Shown piece after piece: positions 18,295 through 28,038 of a stretch of 64,000 bases of DNA. The stretch's first letter is position 1. Each line of letters opens with the position of its first letter. The stretch is from Pseudomonas koreensis (GTDB taxonomy: Bacteria; Pseudomonadota; Gammaproteobacteria; Pseudomonadales; Pseudomonadaceae). The position numbers were made by a program, and so were the translations under genes. Location of the stretch: assembly GCF_025447595.1 (NCBI RefSeq), contig NZ_JAOEJU010000004.1, positions 1 through 64,000 of the forward strand. The letters are read 5' to 3'. Below the pieces are notes generated by a model, which saw nothing but the letters and a program-made list of their open reading frames with translations, searched no databases and had not been told where the DNA came from.

Positions 18295-19310
18295 GTTTGC
18301 AGGTGCAACCGCAGGTTTCCCTGAAACCCTTCAATACCTTCGGCGTTGATGTTCGCGCGCAGTTGTTTGCCGAAGCCCACAGTGACGCCGACGTGCGCGA
18401 AGCTCTGGCTTACGCGACTTCCCACGATGTGCCGTTGCTGGTGATCGGTGGCGGCAGCAATCTGTTGCTCACGGCGGACATCCCGGCGCTGGTGCTGCGC
18501 ATGGCCACTCGTGGCATTCGCGTCCTCAGCGACGACGGTAATCGTGTGGTGATTGAAGCCGAAGCCGGTGAGCCATGGCATCCGTTCGTGCAGCACACGT
18601 TGGCGCAGGGTTTTTCCGGTTTGGAGAATCTCAGTCTGATCCCCGGCACTGTCGGCGCCGCGCCGATGCAGAACATCGGTGCCTACGGGGTCGAGATCAA
18701 GGATGTGTTCGCCGGCCTGACGGCGCTGGATCGTCAGAGCGGTGAGTTGCGCGACTTCAGTCTGGAGGAGTGCGACTTCGCTTACCGCGACAGCGTGTTC
18801 AAGCAACAACCGGGTCGTTGGCTGATCCTGCGGGTGCGCTTCGCACTGGACCGTGTCGCGCATCTGCACCTTGAATACGGCCCGGTGCGTCAGCGCCTGA
18901 CCGAGCAGGGCATCGAGCAGCCGACGCCGACGGATGTCAGTCGAGCGATTTGCAGCATCCGCAGCGAAAAGTTGCCTGACCCGGCGGTGCTCGGCAACGC
19001 CGGCAGCTTCTTCAAGAACCCGCTGGTGTCGGCGGCCGTGGTCGCCCAGATCAAGGCGCAACATCCGGATCTGGTGGCCTACGCGCAACCGGACGGGCAG
19101 ATGAAACTGGCGGCCGGCTGGTTGATCGAGCGCGCCGGTTGGAAAGGTTTCCGTGAGGCCGATGCCGGCGTGCATAAATTGCAGGCGCTGGTGCTGGTCA
19201 ACTACGGCGCGGCGACCGGGCTGCAATTGCTCGATCTGGCCCAGCGCATCCAGAAAGACATTTCAGAACGTTTCAATGTCGAGCTGGAAATGGAGCCCAA
19301 TCGCTATTGA
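18291..19310 (+). CDS. murB: UDP-N-acetylenolpyruvoylglucosamine reductase MurB
   Basis: FAD enzyme of 339 residues that reduces UDP-GlcNAc-enolpyruvate to UDP-MurNAc in peptidoglycan synthesis. The FAD-binding segment VIGGGSNLLLT, the stretch SLIPGTVGAAPMQNIGAYG, and the catalytic Ser in GNAGSFFKNP are visible. The length fits the type I (E. coli-like) enzyme. It is the last gene of the envelope operon, followed by a terminator. Confidence 0.95.
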   Translation: MSLQVQPQVSLKPFNTFGVDVRAQLFAEAHSDADVREALAYATSHDVPLLVIGGGSNLLLTADIPALVLRMATRGIRVLSDDGNRVVIEAEAGEPWHPFVQHTLAQGFSGLENLSLIPGTVGAAPMQNIGAYGVEIKDVFAGLTALDRQSGELRDFSLEECDFAYRDSVFKQQPGRWLILRVRFALDRVAHLHLEYGPVRQRLTEQGIEQPTPTDVSRAICSIRSEKLPDPAVLGNAGSFFKNPLVSAAVVAQIKAQHPDLVAYAQPDGQMKLAAGWLIERAGWKGFREADAGVHKLQALVLVNYGAATGLQLLDLAQRIQKDISERFNVELEMEPNRY

Positions 19311-19334
19311 GGCTACGCTTTCAAGGCTGAACCC

Positions 19335-19372
19335 AAAGCCCTGCACTATTTAAAAAGTGCAGGGCTTTTTTG
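19335..19372 (+). terminator. Intrinsic terminator after murB
   Basis: AAAGCCCTGCACT pairs with AGTGCAGGGCTTT around an AT-rich 8-nt loop, followed by a T run. Confidence 0.92.
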
Positions 19373-19556
19373 TTAATCGCGGGTTAACGTAGCCAGCTAA
19401 CGATACCAGTCATTTGCTCCACCAAAGGCCCGGTGCAGACGTTCCCGTCGGCACAAGAGAGCCTGATTAGCCTGAGCCGATCTGCGCGAACCACCACCGT
19501 CCCTGCGGTGGCAGATGGCTCGACCCCATAACCTCCATGAATATGCGGGCGTGCCC

Positions 19557-20027
19557 ATGATTACCCTGAAACTCAATGGTCAAGACCATCCACTCGATGT
19601 CACCGAAGACATGCCGCTGTTGTGGGCGATCCGTGACGTTGCCGGTTACAACGGCACCAAGTTCGGCTGCGGCATGGGCTTGTGTGGTGCGTGCACCATT
19701 CATATCGACGGCGCTCCGGCGCGCAGTTGCATCACCCCGATCGGTTCGGTGGTCGGACAGAACGTGACCACCATCGACAACCTGCACGCCGATCCGGTCG
19801 GTCAGATCGTCCAGCAAGCCTGGCTCGATACCGCTGTGGCCCAATGCGGTTACTGCCAGGGCGGGCAGATCATGTCCGCCACTGCGTTGCTCAAGACCAA
19901 CCCGAACCCGAGCGACGAGCAGATCGAAGAGGCGATGGTCGGCAACATCTGCCGCTGCGGCACCTACAACCGGATCAAGACCGCGATCCGTCAGGCCTCC
20001 ACTCACCTGAAGGAGGCCAAGGCATGA
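19557..20027 (+). CDS. Molybdenum hydroxylase, 2Fe-2S subunit (IorA-like)
   Basis: Electron-transfer subunit of 156 residues with two [2Fe-2S] sites. The plant-ferredoxin type site is GCGMGLCGAC plus the Cys in ARSC; the helical site is CGYCQGG plus CRCG. It is the small subunit of isoquinoline 1-oxidoreductase-type aldehyde or N-heterocycle oxidases. I chose ATG 19557, where homology-like sequence begins; GTG 19551 or ATG 19515 are alternatives and no strong Shine-Dalgarno decides. The stop overlaps the large-subunit start (ATGA). Confidence 0.9.
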   Translation: MITLKLNGQDHPLDVTEDMPLLWAIRDVAGYNGTKFGCGMGLCGACTIHIDGAPARSCITPIGSVVGQNVTTIDNLHADPVGQIVQQAWLDTAVAQCGYCQGGQIMSATALLKTNPNPSDEQIEEAMVGNICRCGTYNRIKTAIRQASTHLKEAKA

Positions 20028-22345
20028 GCCGTCTACCGAACGATTTCGCCCTGAGCAACCTGAGTCGCCGGGGCTTTCTCAAGGGCGTCGGCGCCACCGG
20101 CGCGTTGGTGCTGGCGGCGAGCTGGGGCTGGCAGGATGCGCTGGCCGAAGACAAACCGAAACAGTTCGGCGCCGACGGCATGCCCAACGGCTGGATCGAC
20201 GATCCGAAGGTTTACGTCAGCATTGCCGCCGACGGCACGGTGACTGTGGTCTGCAACCGTTCGGAAATGGGCCAGGGCGTGCGCACCAGCCTGACCATGG
20301 TGGTCGCCGATGAGCTGGAAGCCGACTGGGCGCACGTCAAGGTTCAGCAGGCGCCGGGTGATGAAGTGCGCTTCGGCAACCAGGACACAGATGGCTCGCG
20401 CAGCATGCGTCACTGGTACGAACCGATGCGCCGTTGCGGTGCTGCCGCGCGGACCATGCTGGAGCAGGCCGCCGCTGCGCAGTGGAAGGTGCCGGTCGGT
20501 GAATGCCGCGCGCAACTGCATAAAGTCATTCACACGTCGTCCGGGCGCGAGCTGGGTTACGGTGAGTTGGCCGCTGCGGCCAGTGCGCTGACAGTGCCGG
20601 CCCGTGACAGCCTGCGGCTCAAGCAACCGTCGAAATTCCGCTACATCGGCAAGGAAGGCACCAAAGCCATCGACGGTGCCGACATCGTCAATGGCCGCGC
20701 GGTGTACGGTGCCGATGTGCATTTCGACGGTATGCTGTTCGCGGTCATTGCGCGTCCGGCGGTTTACGGCGGCAAGGTCAAATCGGTGGACGACAGCGCC
20801 GCGCTGAAAGTGCCGGGCGTGCTCAAAGTCATCCAGATCGAACCTCGACCATTACCTTCGGAATTCCAGCCACTGGGCGGCGTGGCCGTGGTGGCCAGCA
20901 ACACCTGGGCGGCATTGAAGGGCCGTGAAGCGCTGAAAATCGAGTGGGACGATGGCCCGAACGCCACTTATGACTCGGTCGCCTATCGCAAGGAGATCGA
21001 TGCCGCCTCGCTGAAGCCGGGCAAAGTCGTGCGCAACACCGGCGACATCGAGAAAGCCATCGGCATTGCCGCCAGCACGCTCGAGGCCTCTTATTACTTG
21101 CCGCATCTGGCTCAGGCACCGATGGAGCCTATGGTCGCCATCGCCCGTTACAAGGATGGCACCTGCGAAGCCTGGGCGCCGAGCCAGGCGCCACAGGTCA
21201 CCCGCGAGCGGATCGCCGAACGCCTGGGGTTGCCGTTCGATAACGTCACTTTCAACGTCACGCTGTTGGGCGGTGGTTTCGGCCGCAAGTCCAAACCGGA
21301 CTTCGTCGTTGAAGCTGCCGTTCTTGCCAAGGAATTTCCTGGCAAAGCCGTGCGCGTGCAGTGGACCCGGGAAGACGACATCCACAATTCGTATTTCCAC
21401 ACCGTGTCCGCCGAATACCTCAAGGCCGGCGTCGGTAAGGACGGCTTGCCTTCTGCCTGGCTGCACCGCACGGTGGCGCCGAGCATCACCGCGCTGTTTG
21501 CGCCGGGCATGAATCACGAAGCTGCGTTCGAACTGGGCATGGGCTTTACCAACATGGCCTATGCGATTCCCAACGTGCGTCTGGAAAACCCTGAAGCCAC
21601 GGTGCATACGCGAGTCGGCTGGTATCGCTCGGTGTCGAACATTCCCCATGGCTTCGCAATCCAGAGCTTTGTCGACGAACTGGCGCACAAAGCCAAGGAA
21701 GACCCGCTCAAGTACCAGATCAAGCTGCTCGGCCCGGATCGGCAGATCGACCCGCGCACGCTCAGTGAAGAGTGGAACTACGGCGAATCCCCAGAGCGTT
21801 ATCCGATCGACACCGGCCGTATGCGCACCGTACTCGAAACCGCGGCCAAGGCGGCGGGTTGGGGCCGTCAACTGCCCAAGGGTCGTGGCCTGGGGCTGGC
21901 CGTGCATTACAGCTTCGTCACCTACGTGGCGGCGGTGATCGAAGTCGAGGTCAAGGACGACGGCACGCTGATCGTGCACAAGGCCGATATCGCCGTGGAT
22001 TGCGGCCCGCAGATCAACCCCGAGCGCATTCGTTCGCAGTTCGAAGGCGCCTGTGTGATGGGACTGGGCAACGCCGTGTGGGGTGAAATCAGCTTCAAGG
22101 ACGGCAAGGTGCAGCAGGACAACTTCCATATGTATGAAGTGGCGCGCATGTCGCTGGCGCCGAAGGAGGTCGCGGTGCATCTGGTGACGCCGCCGGGCGA
22201 GGTGCCGCTGGGCGGTGTCGGTGAGCCGGGCGTGCCGCCGATTGCGCCGGCGCTGTGCAACGCGATCTTCGCCGCGACCGGTCAGCGCATCCGTAACCTG
22301 CCGGTGCGTTACCAGTTGCAGGGCTGGCAAAAGGCGCAAGCGTGA
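20024..22345 (+). CDS. Molybdenum hydroxylase, molybdopterin-binding large subunit (IorB-like), Tat-exported
   Basis: Catalytic subunit of 773 residues of the xanthine dehydrogenase family. A twin-arginine signal (SRRGFLKG at residues 14-21, then a hydrophobic stretch) indicates folding and cofactor loading in the cytoplasm before export. GGGFGRKSK binds the cofactor, and the essential Glu is in GVGEPGVPP near residue 735. No FAD subunit is encoded beside it, so electrons probably leave through the 2Fe-2S subunit to a periplasmic or membrane carrier. Substrate (aldehyde or N-heterocycle) not determined. AGGAGG precedes ATG 20024. Confidence 0.9.
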   Translation: MSRLPNDFALSNLSRRGFLKGVGATGALVLAASWGWQDALAEDKPKQFGADGMPNGWIDDPKVYVSIAADGTVTVVCNRSEMGQGVRTSLTMVVADELEADWAHVKVQQAPGDEVRFGNQDTDGSRSMRHWYEPMRRCGAAARTMLEQAAAAQWKVPVGECRAQLHKVIHTSSGRELGYGELAAAASALTVPARDSLRLKQPSKFRYIGKEGTKAIDGADIVNGRAVYGADVHFDGMLFAVIARPAVYGGKVKSVDDSAALKVPGVLKVIQIEPRPLPSEFQPLGGVAVVASNTWAALKGREALKIEWDDGPNATYDSVAYRKEIDAASLKPGKVVRNTGDIEKAIGIAASTLEASYYLPHLAQAPMEPMVAIARYKDGTCEAWAPSQAPQVTRERIAERLGLPFDNVTFNVTLLGGGFGRKSKPDFVVEAAVLAKEFPGKAVRVQWTREDDIHNSYFHTVSAEYLKAGVGKDGLPSAWLHRTVAPSITALFAPGMNHEAAFELGMGFTNMAYAIPNVRLENPEATVHTRVGWYRSVSNIPHGFAIQSFVDELAHKAKEDPLKYQIKLLGPDRQIDPRTLSEEWNYGESPERYPIDTGRMRTVLETAAKAAGWGRQLPKGRGLGLAVHYSFVTYVAAVIEVEVKDDGTLIVHKADIAVDCGPQINPERIRSQFEGACVMGLGNAVWGEISFKDGKVQQDNFHMYEVARMSLAPKEVAVHLVTPPGEVPLGGVGEPGVPPIAPALCNAIFAATGQRIRNLPVRYQLQGWQKAQA

Positions 22346-23325
22346 TGGACAGCGCCGATCTCAATGTCCTGCGCAGCGTGCTCGAATGGCGCCGCGCGGG
22401 GCAGCGGGTAGTGTTGTTTTCGGTGGTGCAGACCTGGGGCACCGCACCCCGGGCGCCCGGCGCGATGCTGGCGCTGCGTGAAGATGGCGTGGTGATCGGC
22501 TCGGTGTCCGGCGGTTGCGTCGAGGACGATCTGATCGCCCGGTTGCACGATGGGCGGATTCCCGCCAACGGGCCGCCGGTGCAGTTGATCACCTACGGCG
22601 TGACGCAGGAAGAAGCCGCGCGCTTCGGCCTGCCTTGCGGCGGCACCCTGCGCCTGACCGAGGAGCGGGTCGGCGATCCGGCGTGGGTCGCCGAGTTGCT
22701 GGCCCGCTGCGAGGCTCACGAAATCATCGCTCGCGAGCTGAATATCGGTACCGGCGAAGTGGTGTTGCGACCGGCCGGCAAGACCGACGTCTTGAGCTTC
22801 GACGGCCAGACCCTGCGTGCCATTTACGGTCCGCGCTGGCGACTGCTGTTGATCGGCGCCGGGCAGTTGTCGCGGTACGTGGCCGAGATGGCGCGGCTGC
22901 TGGATTTCGAAGTGCTGATCTGTGATCCGCGCACCGAATTCGTCTATGGCTGGGAAGAGCAGCATGGGCGGTTTGTGCCCGGCATGCCGGACGAGGCGGT
23001 GCTGAATATCCAGACCGATGAGCGCACGGCGATTGTCGCGCTAACTCACGATCCACGGCTGGACGACATGGCGCTGCTCACGGCGCTCGACTCCAAAGCG
23101 TTCTATGTCGGTGCGCTCGGCTCTCGGGTCAACAGCATCAAGCGTCGGGAAAATCTCGCTGAGCTAGGCTTGTCAGAAGCGGCCATCGCCCGTTTGCACG
23201 GGCCGATCGGTTTGCATATTGGCAGCCATTCCCCGGCGGAAATCGCCTTGTCGCTGTTGGCGGAAATCGTCGCGATCAAGAATGGTGTCGAGCTCAAGCA
23301 GAAGAAAACAGTGGAGAGTGTATGA
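22345..23325 (+). CDS. XdhC/CoxI family molybdenum-cofactor maturation protein
   Basis: Protein of 326 residues with the N-terminal XdhC/CoxI domain (GSVSGGCVEDDL) and a C-terminal Rossmann-like XdhC_C domain (ALGSRVNSIKRRENL). It protects, sulfurates and inserts the cofactor into the partner hydroxylase. ATG 22345 shares a base with the preceding stop (TGATG); the GTG one codon upstream is the alternative. It is coupled to the cytidylyltransferase gene by ATGA. Confidence 0.9.
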   Translation: MDSADLNVLRSVLEWRRAGQRVVLFSVVQTWGTAPRAPGAMLALREDGVVIGSVSGGCVEDDLIARLHDGRIPANGPPVQLITYGVTQEEAARFGLPCGGTLRLTEERVGDPAWVAELLARCEAHEIIARELNIGTGEVVLRPAGKTDVLSFDGQTLRAIYGPRWRLLLIGAGQLSRYVAEMARLLDFEVLICDPRTEFVYGWEEQHGRFVPGMPDEAVLNIQTDERTAIVALTHDPRLDDMALLTALDSKAFYVGALGSRVNSIKRRENLAELGLSEAAIARLHGPIGLHIGSHSPAEIALSLLAEIVAIKNGVELKQKKTVESV

Positions 23326-23918
23326 GCCGATCCATCGGAGTGATTGTGCTGGCGGCGGGCGAGGGCAGCCGCTTTCGCGAAGTGGCGGGCACCGACAAGG
23401 ACAAGCTGCTGGCCGATTGCACCGGGCGCGACGGTGCGGTGCGTTCGGTGATCGAGCAGGTGCTGGTGAATCTGCCGGCGAGTCTCGACCAGCGAGTGCT
23501 GGTGACGACCGAGGCGCGACCGCAGGCGATGCGCATGGCGCAGGCTTATGGTTGTGACATTGTCTCGATCGAATCCACGGGAATGGGCGACAGCATCGCG
23601 GCGGGTGTGGCGGCTTGCCCGGATGCCGATGGCTGGCTGATTGTGCTGGGGGATATGCCGTTCATCCTGCCGTCGAGTATTGAGCGGATCGTGGCGGCGA
23701 TTGCCGAGGATGCGGTCAGTGTGCCGGTGTTCAGTGGTGAATACGGGCATCCGGTTGGATTTGGTCGTTCGTTTGGACCGGGGTTGATGGCATTGTCCGG
23801 TGATCGTGGGGCCAGGCCTTTGTTCAAGCAGGGGCGGGTGGCGGAAGTGGCGGTAGATGATTCCGGCGTTCTGTGGGATATCGATGTGCCGGATGCGCTG
23901 GTTTTCCCTCAAGTTTGA
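23322..23918 (+). CDS. MocA-like molybdenum cofactor cytidylyltransferase
   Basis: NTP-transferase of 198 residues with the N-terminal signature VLAAGEGSRF, a Lys in DKDKLL, and LGDMPF as the metal-binding motif. It would convert molybdopterin to the CMP form (MCD) used by this hydroxylase class. As last gene of a four-gene coupled operon it makes the module self-sufficient for cofactor dressing. A MobA-type guanylyltransferase is less likely, given the partners. Confidence 0.85.
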   Translation: MSRSIGVIVLAAGEGSRFREVAGTDKDKLLADCTGRDGAVRSVIEQVLVNLPASLDQRVLVTTEARPQAMRMAQAYGCDIVSIESTGMGDSIAAGVAACPDADGWLIVLGDMPFILPSSIERIVAAIAEDAVSVPVFSGEYGHPVGFGRSFGPGLMALSGDRGARPLFKQGRVAEVAVDDSGVLWDIDVPDALVFPQV

Positions 23919-23935
23919 AGTACGCGCAGATTCCT

Positions 23936-24022
23936 GTGGGAGCGGGCTTGCCCGCGATGGCGGAGTGTCAGGTAGTGGAACAGGTATAGACAGACCGCTA
24001 TCGCGAGCAGGCTCGCTCCCAC
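23936..24022. repeat. REP doublet (REPIN-like) no. 1
   Basis: GTGGGAGCGGGCTTGCCCGCGAT at 23936-23958 (shown as two parts: GTGGGAGC plus its own short hairpin) is followed after 41 nt by an inverted copy ending GCTCGCTCCCAC at 24022. The first copy has the G/C-changed inner hairpin (GCGGGCTTGCCCGC). It is a non-autonomous RAYT-dependent repeat; no RAYT gene is in the window. Confidence 0.9.
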
Positions 24023-24048
24023 AATTGAGTTGTGTGAATTTTGAGGCA

Positions 24049-24091
24049 TAAAAAAGCCCCGCCTGGATTACCAGGCGGGGCTTTTTATTGG
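24049..24091 (-). terminator. Terminator downstream of rne
   Basis: AAAAAGCCCCGCCTGG and CCAGGCGGGGCTTTTT pair around ATTA, with A and T runs on both sides. It ends rne leftward and could also stop rightward transcription from the mocA side. Confidence 0.93.
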
Positions 24092-24100
24092 CTTTTGGAA

Positions 24101-27100
24101 TCAGACGAGGGGTTTAGGCTCGTGTTCTTTTTCCTGGGCCTCTTCGTGTTGCTCGACCGCTTCCTGAACGGAGCGTGGTGCTTCGGCAATCACGGCTTCA
24201 ACAGCAACTTCTTCAGCGACCGGGGCAGGAGCTGCCTCGACCACTTCGGCAACCACTGGCTCGGCAGCGACTGGGGCAGCAGCGGCAGCCAGTTCGGCTT
24301 CCTTCTGCAGACGCTCTTCTTCGCGCTTGCGACGACGCACTTCACGCGGGTCGTTCGGTGCGCGGCCACTTGGGGTCAGGGCGCTGACCGGAGCAGCGTC
24401 AACCACTGGCGCTGGTGCTTCGGCTACTACAGGCGCTTCAACCACAGGGGCTTCAACGACCGGTGCCGATTCAGCAACAACTACTGGCTCGGCAGCCTTG
24501 GCTTCTTCAACGACAGGCGCTTCAACCACTGGCGCTGGTGTTTCAGCGACAGCCGGCTCGGCGACCCAGTTGAATGCGGTCTGTTCTTCGCGAACTTCAC
24601 GCACGGTTTCGGTCACGGTTTCAGCGACGGTTTCGACAACCGACTCTTCAACTACGGCTGGTGCTTCGAAGGTCACCGCTGGTTCGGCAGCCGCTTCAAC
24701 CTGAGGCTGAGCTTCGCGAACCGGAGCCACTTCGACTTCCGGAGCGGCAGCTACTTCTACCGGAGTGGTTGCTTCAACAACCGGCGCTTCAACCGGAGCA
24801 GTTTCCAGAGTGGCAGCAGTGGCGCGTTCAGCTTGCTCGTGGGCCTGAGCTTCGGCTGGAGCGCTGATCACGGTGCTGGCAACAGCAGCGGTCACAGCCA
24901 GGCCAGCGGCCAGATCGGCAGTGCTTGGCGCTTGAGCGTTTTCGCCGGACTCGGATTCTTCCGAACCTTCGATCACGTTGCCGTTGGCATCACGCTGACG
25001 CTCGCGACGGTTGCTGCGACGACGCTGACCACGGGAGCGGCGGCGTGGACGATCGCCTTCGGCGTTCTCCGAACCGTCTTCCGGCAGTTGCTCTTCGTTG
25101 GTGGTGATTTCTTCTTCAGCGACGGCAGCAGCGGCCTGTTCGGCACGCGGTTGACGCTCTTCACGCGGAGGACGTGGCGCACGTTCTTCACGCGGCTGAC
25201 GGGCCGGACGCTCTTCAGCGGTGGCGGCGGCAGCAACGGCTGGAGCGGCATCCAGAGGTTCGCGCAGTTCACGTACGCGTTCTTCACGCTCGCCACGTGG
25301 CTTGCGATCTTCACGCGGAGCACGTGGTGCACGTTCTTCACGAGGAGCGCGTGGTGCGCGTTCTTCGCGGGCTACCGGTGCTTCGTCACGGGATTCGCGT
25401 GGCTCGCGGACTTCACGTGGTTCGCGCGGTTGACGCTCTTCACGCGGCTCACGCGGGGCGCGCTCTTCACGCGGTGCACGTTCTTCGCGCGGCTTGCGTT
25501 CTTCATCGCGGCGACCGTTACGGTTGCGGCTCTGCTGACGACCGTTGCGACGCTCTTCGTTGCGGGCCGGACGCTCGGTGGCTGGTTTTTCAACCACAAC
25601 CGGAGCTACAGGCTCTTCCTTGGTGGCGAACAGGCTGACCAGCGACTTCACCAGGCCTTTGAACAGGCTTGGCTCTGGCGCGGCAACCGGAGCAGGTGCC
25701 GGGGCCGGCGCGGCGATTTCGGTCGGAACCGGAGCGTTGGCGCGGGCCGGAGCAGTCTTGACGGCGGCTTCCTGGCGAACCAGGGTGCGGGTCGCGGCGG
25801 CTGGCTGAACGTCTTCGACGTCGGCGGCAGCGGCAGCGATTTCGTAGCTGGACTGGTTGGTCGCGGCTTCCGGGCTGTCGTCACGCAGACGCTGAACTTC
25901 GAAATGCGGGGTTTCGAGGTGATCGTTCGGCAGGATGACGATGCGGGCGCGGGTGCGCAGTTCGATCTTGGTGATCGAGTTGCGTTTTTCGTTGAGCAGG
26001 AACGCGGCCACCGGGATCGGCACTTGAGCGCGAACTTCGGCGGTGCGGTCTTTCAGGGCTTCTTCTTCGATCAGGCGCAGGATCGCCAGGGACAGCGATT
26101 CGACGTCACGAATGATGCCGGTGCCGCTGCAGCGCGGGCAGACAATGCCGCTGCTTTCGCCGAGCGAAGGACGCAGACGCTGACGGGACATTTCCAGCAG
26201 GCCGAAGCGCGAGATGCGACCGATCTGCACGCGGGCGCGGTCGGCTTCCAGGCATTCGCGGACTTTCTCTTCCACGGCGCGCTGGTTCTTGGCAGGGGTC
26301 ATGTCGATGAAGTCGATGACGATCAGGCCGCCGATGTCGCGCAGGCGCAACTGACGGGCGATTTCTTCGGCCGCTTCAAGGTTGGTCTGCAGGGCGGTTT
26401 CTTCGATGTCGCTGCCTTTGGTGGCACGCGCCGAGTTGATGTCGATGGACACCAGGGCTTCGGTCGGATCGATGACGATGGAGCCGCCGGAAGGCAGTTC
26501 GACGACGCGCTGGAAAGCGGTCTCGATCTGGCTTTCGATCTGGAAACGGTTGAACAGCGGAACGCTGTCTTCGTACAGCTTGATCTTGCTGGCGTACTGC
26601 GGCATCACCTGACGGATGAAGGTCAGGGCTTCGTCCTGGGCTTCAACGCTGTCGATCAGCACTTCGCCGATGTCCTGGCGCAGGTAATCGCGGATGGCGC
26701 GGATGATCACGTTGCTTTCCTGGTAGATCAGGAACGGCGCGGAGCGATCCAGCGAGGCTTCTTTGATGGCGGTCCAGAGTTGCAGCAGGTAATCGAGGTC
26801 CCACTGCATTTCTTCGCTGCTGCGGCCAAGGCCTGCAGTGCGCACGATCAGGCCCATGTCGGCCGGAGCGACCAGACCGTTCAGCGCTTCACGCAGTTCG
26901 TTGCGCTCTTCGCCTTCGATGCGACGGGAGATGCCGCCGGCACGCGGGTTGTTCGGCATCAGAACGAGGTAGCGACCGGCCAGGCTGATGAAGGTGGTCA
27001 GGGCTGCGCCCTTGTTGCCACGTTCTTCTTTTTCGACCTGAACGATGACTTCCTGGCCTTCGCTCAGGACGTCCTTGATGTTGACGCGGCCTTCAGGGGC

Positions 27101-27340
27101 TTTCTTGAAGTATTCGCGGGAGATTTCTTTGAGGGGCAGGAAGCCGTGGCGCTCGGAGCCGAAATCGACAAAGGCAGCCTCAAGGCTCGGTTCGATGCGA
27201 GTGATGCGGCCTTTATAGATGTTGGCCTTTTTCTGCTCGCGTGCACCGGATTCGATGTCCAGGTCGTAGAGGCGTTGGCCATCTACCAGTGCAACACGCA
27301 ACTCTTCGGGTTGAGTTGCGTTAATCAGCATTCTTTTCAT
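24101..27340 (-). CDS. rne: Ribonuclease E
   Basis: Endoribonuclease of 1079 residues that scaffolds the RNA degradosome at the inner membrane. The N-terminal half has the S1 domain (residues about 35-120), the catalytic DNase I-like region with [13 protein letters not shown] and VIDFIDM, and the zinc link CPRCSGTG. The C-terminal half is disordered: a long Arg/Glu/Pro-rich tract of [14 protein letters not shown] repeats (encoded about 25130-25560) that should bind RNA, then Ala/Val/Pro/Glu-rich sequence to the end. The start [10 protein letters not shown] is that of E. coli Rne; no Shine-Dalgarno precedes it. The long leader (next entry) is in keeping with autoregulation known in E. coli. 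Confidence 0.96.
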   Translation of the reverse strand: MKRMLINATQPEELRVALVDGQRLYDLDIESGAREQKKANIYKGRITRIEPSLEAAFVDFGSERHGFLPLKEISREYFKKAPEGRVNIKDVLSEGQEVIVQVEKEERGNKGAALTTFISLAGRYLVLMPNNPRAGGISRRIEGEERNELREALNGLVAPADMGLIVRTAGLGRSSEEMQWDLDYLLQLWTAIKEASLDRSAPFLIYQESNVIIRAIRDYLRQDIGEVLIDSVEAQDEALTFIRQVMPQYASKIKLYEDSVPLFNRFQIESQIETAFQRVVELPSGGSIVIDPTEALVSIDINSARATKGSDIEETALQTNLEAAEEIARQLRLRDIGGLIVIDFIDMTPAKNQRAVEEKVRECLEADRARVQIGRISRFGLLEMSRQRLRPSLGESSGIVCPRCSGTGIIRDVESLSLAILRLIEEEALKDRTAEVRAQVPIPVAAFLLNEKRNSITKIELRTRARIVILPNDHLETPHFEVQRLRDDSPEAATNQSSYEIAAAAADVEDVQPAAATRTLVRQEAAVKTAPARANAPVPTEIAAPAPAPAPVAAPEPSLFKGLVKSLVSLFATKEEPVAPVVVEKPATERPARNEERRNGRQQSRNRNGRRDEERKPREERAPREERAPREPREERQPREPREVREPRESRDEAPVAREERAPRAPREERAPRAPREDRKPRGEREERVRELREPLDAAPAVAAAATAEERPARQPREERAPRPPREERQPRAEQAAAAVAEEEITTNEEQLPEDGSENAEGDRPRRRSRGQRRRSNRRERQRDANGNVIEGSEESESGENAQAPSTADLAAGLAVTAAVASTVISAPAEAQAHEQAERATAATLETAPVEAPVVEATTPVEVAAAPEVEVAPVREAQPQVEAAAEPAVTFEAPAVVEESVVETVAETVTETVREVREEQTAFNWVAEPAVAETPAPVVEAPVVEEAKAAEPVVVAESAPVVEAPVVEAPVVAEAPAPVVDAAPVSALTPSGRAPNDPREVRRRKREEERLQKEAELAAAAAPVAAEPVVAEVVEAAPAPVAEEVAVEAVIAEAPRSVQEAVEQHEEAQEKEHEPKPLV

Positions 27341-28038
27341 GTAGTACCGTCGGTTTCCGGGCTGCCGGAAACGGCGTTCGGCACACACGACTTCTCACGG
27401 TCGGTGTCAGGTGCGTCGGGAGTGGTTGGCCATTCCCGTGTCCAGCGATGTCCGGCCAATTGGGCCGTTATCGCGACGTACGCGTCCTGCTTGCTGTGGC
27501 TACTTAAGCACTCAGTCAGGAGGAGGAATCAACCGCGGCTGTGGACGAGATGAAGCGTCTTGATAAAGCCTGTTGCTACACAGTCCAGCGGTTGTGCATC
27601 TCCACCCTACACGTATCCCTGATAATTCGGGTGCTGCCGCGCGCAGAATCCGCAGCGGGTTGGCATTTACCGTGAGCTCCGAAAGGGGAAGTCACGCATC
27701 ATGGCTAATTCAGGCGGTGTTTCCGGCGCTTTCGCTCGGGGTCATCTGCGGCTGACTGCACTTTGTGAACTGGCCGTGAATATGGCTCGCGTGGCGAGTG
27801 AAAACTCTGCTTTGCGGCGTGATTCAGGCCTCATGTCACCTGCGCTTGTTACAGCTGCAAACTCCACCGTTACGTAGCAAAAGCCCCGTAGGACGGCCTC
27901 GCGTCCTGGTGAATTGCGTTGGTCAGGGCCGGTTTTTGACCGTGGTTCCGCTGTCCAGGCCGCTTTTGGCGGCGTTCGCGACTATAGCAGCAATGATTAA
28001 GTGCTTCAATTCCATAAAAAATTGTTATTATCCGCGCC
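27341..28038. promoter_or_regulatory. 698-bp rne leader and divergent rne/rluC control region
   Basis: No convincing gene lies here. Next to the rne start (minus strand) is a perfect 8-bp hairpin, arms 27353-27360 and 27365-27372 with a 4-nt loop, ending 12 nt before the ATG. A second short hairpin (AGGACG/CGTCCT) is near 27887-27904. At the rluC side a TATTAT box (28026-28031) lies 7 nt before the rluC ATG. The length matches the long autoregulated rne leader known in E. coli (from memory about 360 nt). I could not assign the rne promoter. Confidence 0.6.

Noticed and set aside
25130..25560. Tandem repetitive DNA within rne
   Set aside because: The repetitiveness follows from the [14 protein letters not shown] Arg/Glu/Pro coding tract typical of RNase E tails, not from a mobile or satellite repeat.
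24041..27553. 1170-codon open frame opposite rne
   Set aside because: It is the reverse-strand shadow of rne, whose S1, catalytic and zinc-link motifs are unmistakable. The shadow has no ribosome site or family motif and a biased Phe/Gly/Arg composition from the GC-rich repeats.
27510..27690. Short plus-strand ORF behind AGGAGGAGG in the rne leader region
   Set aside because: The purine-rich tract lies too far from any ATG, the reading frame (about 44 codons) has no family character, and the region is better explained as rne leader.
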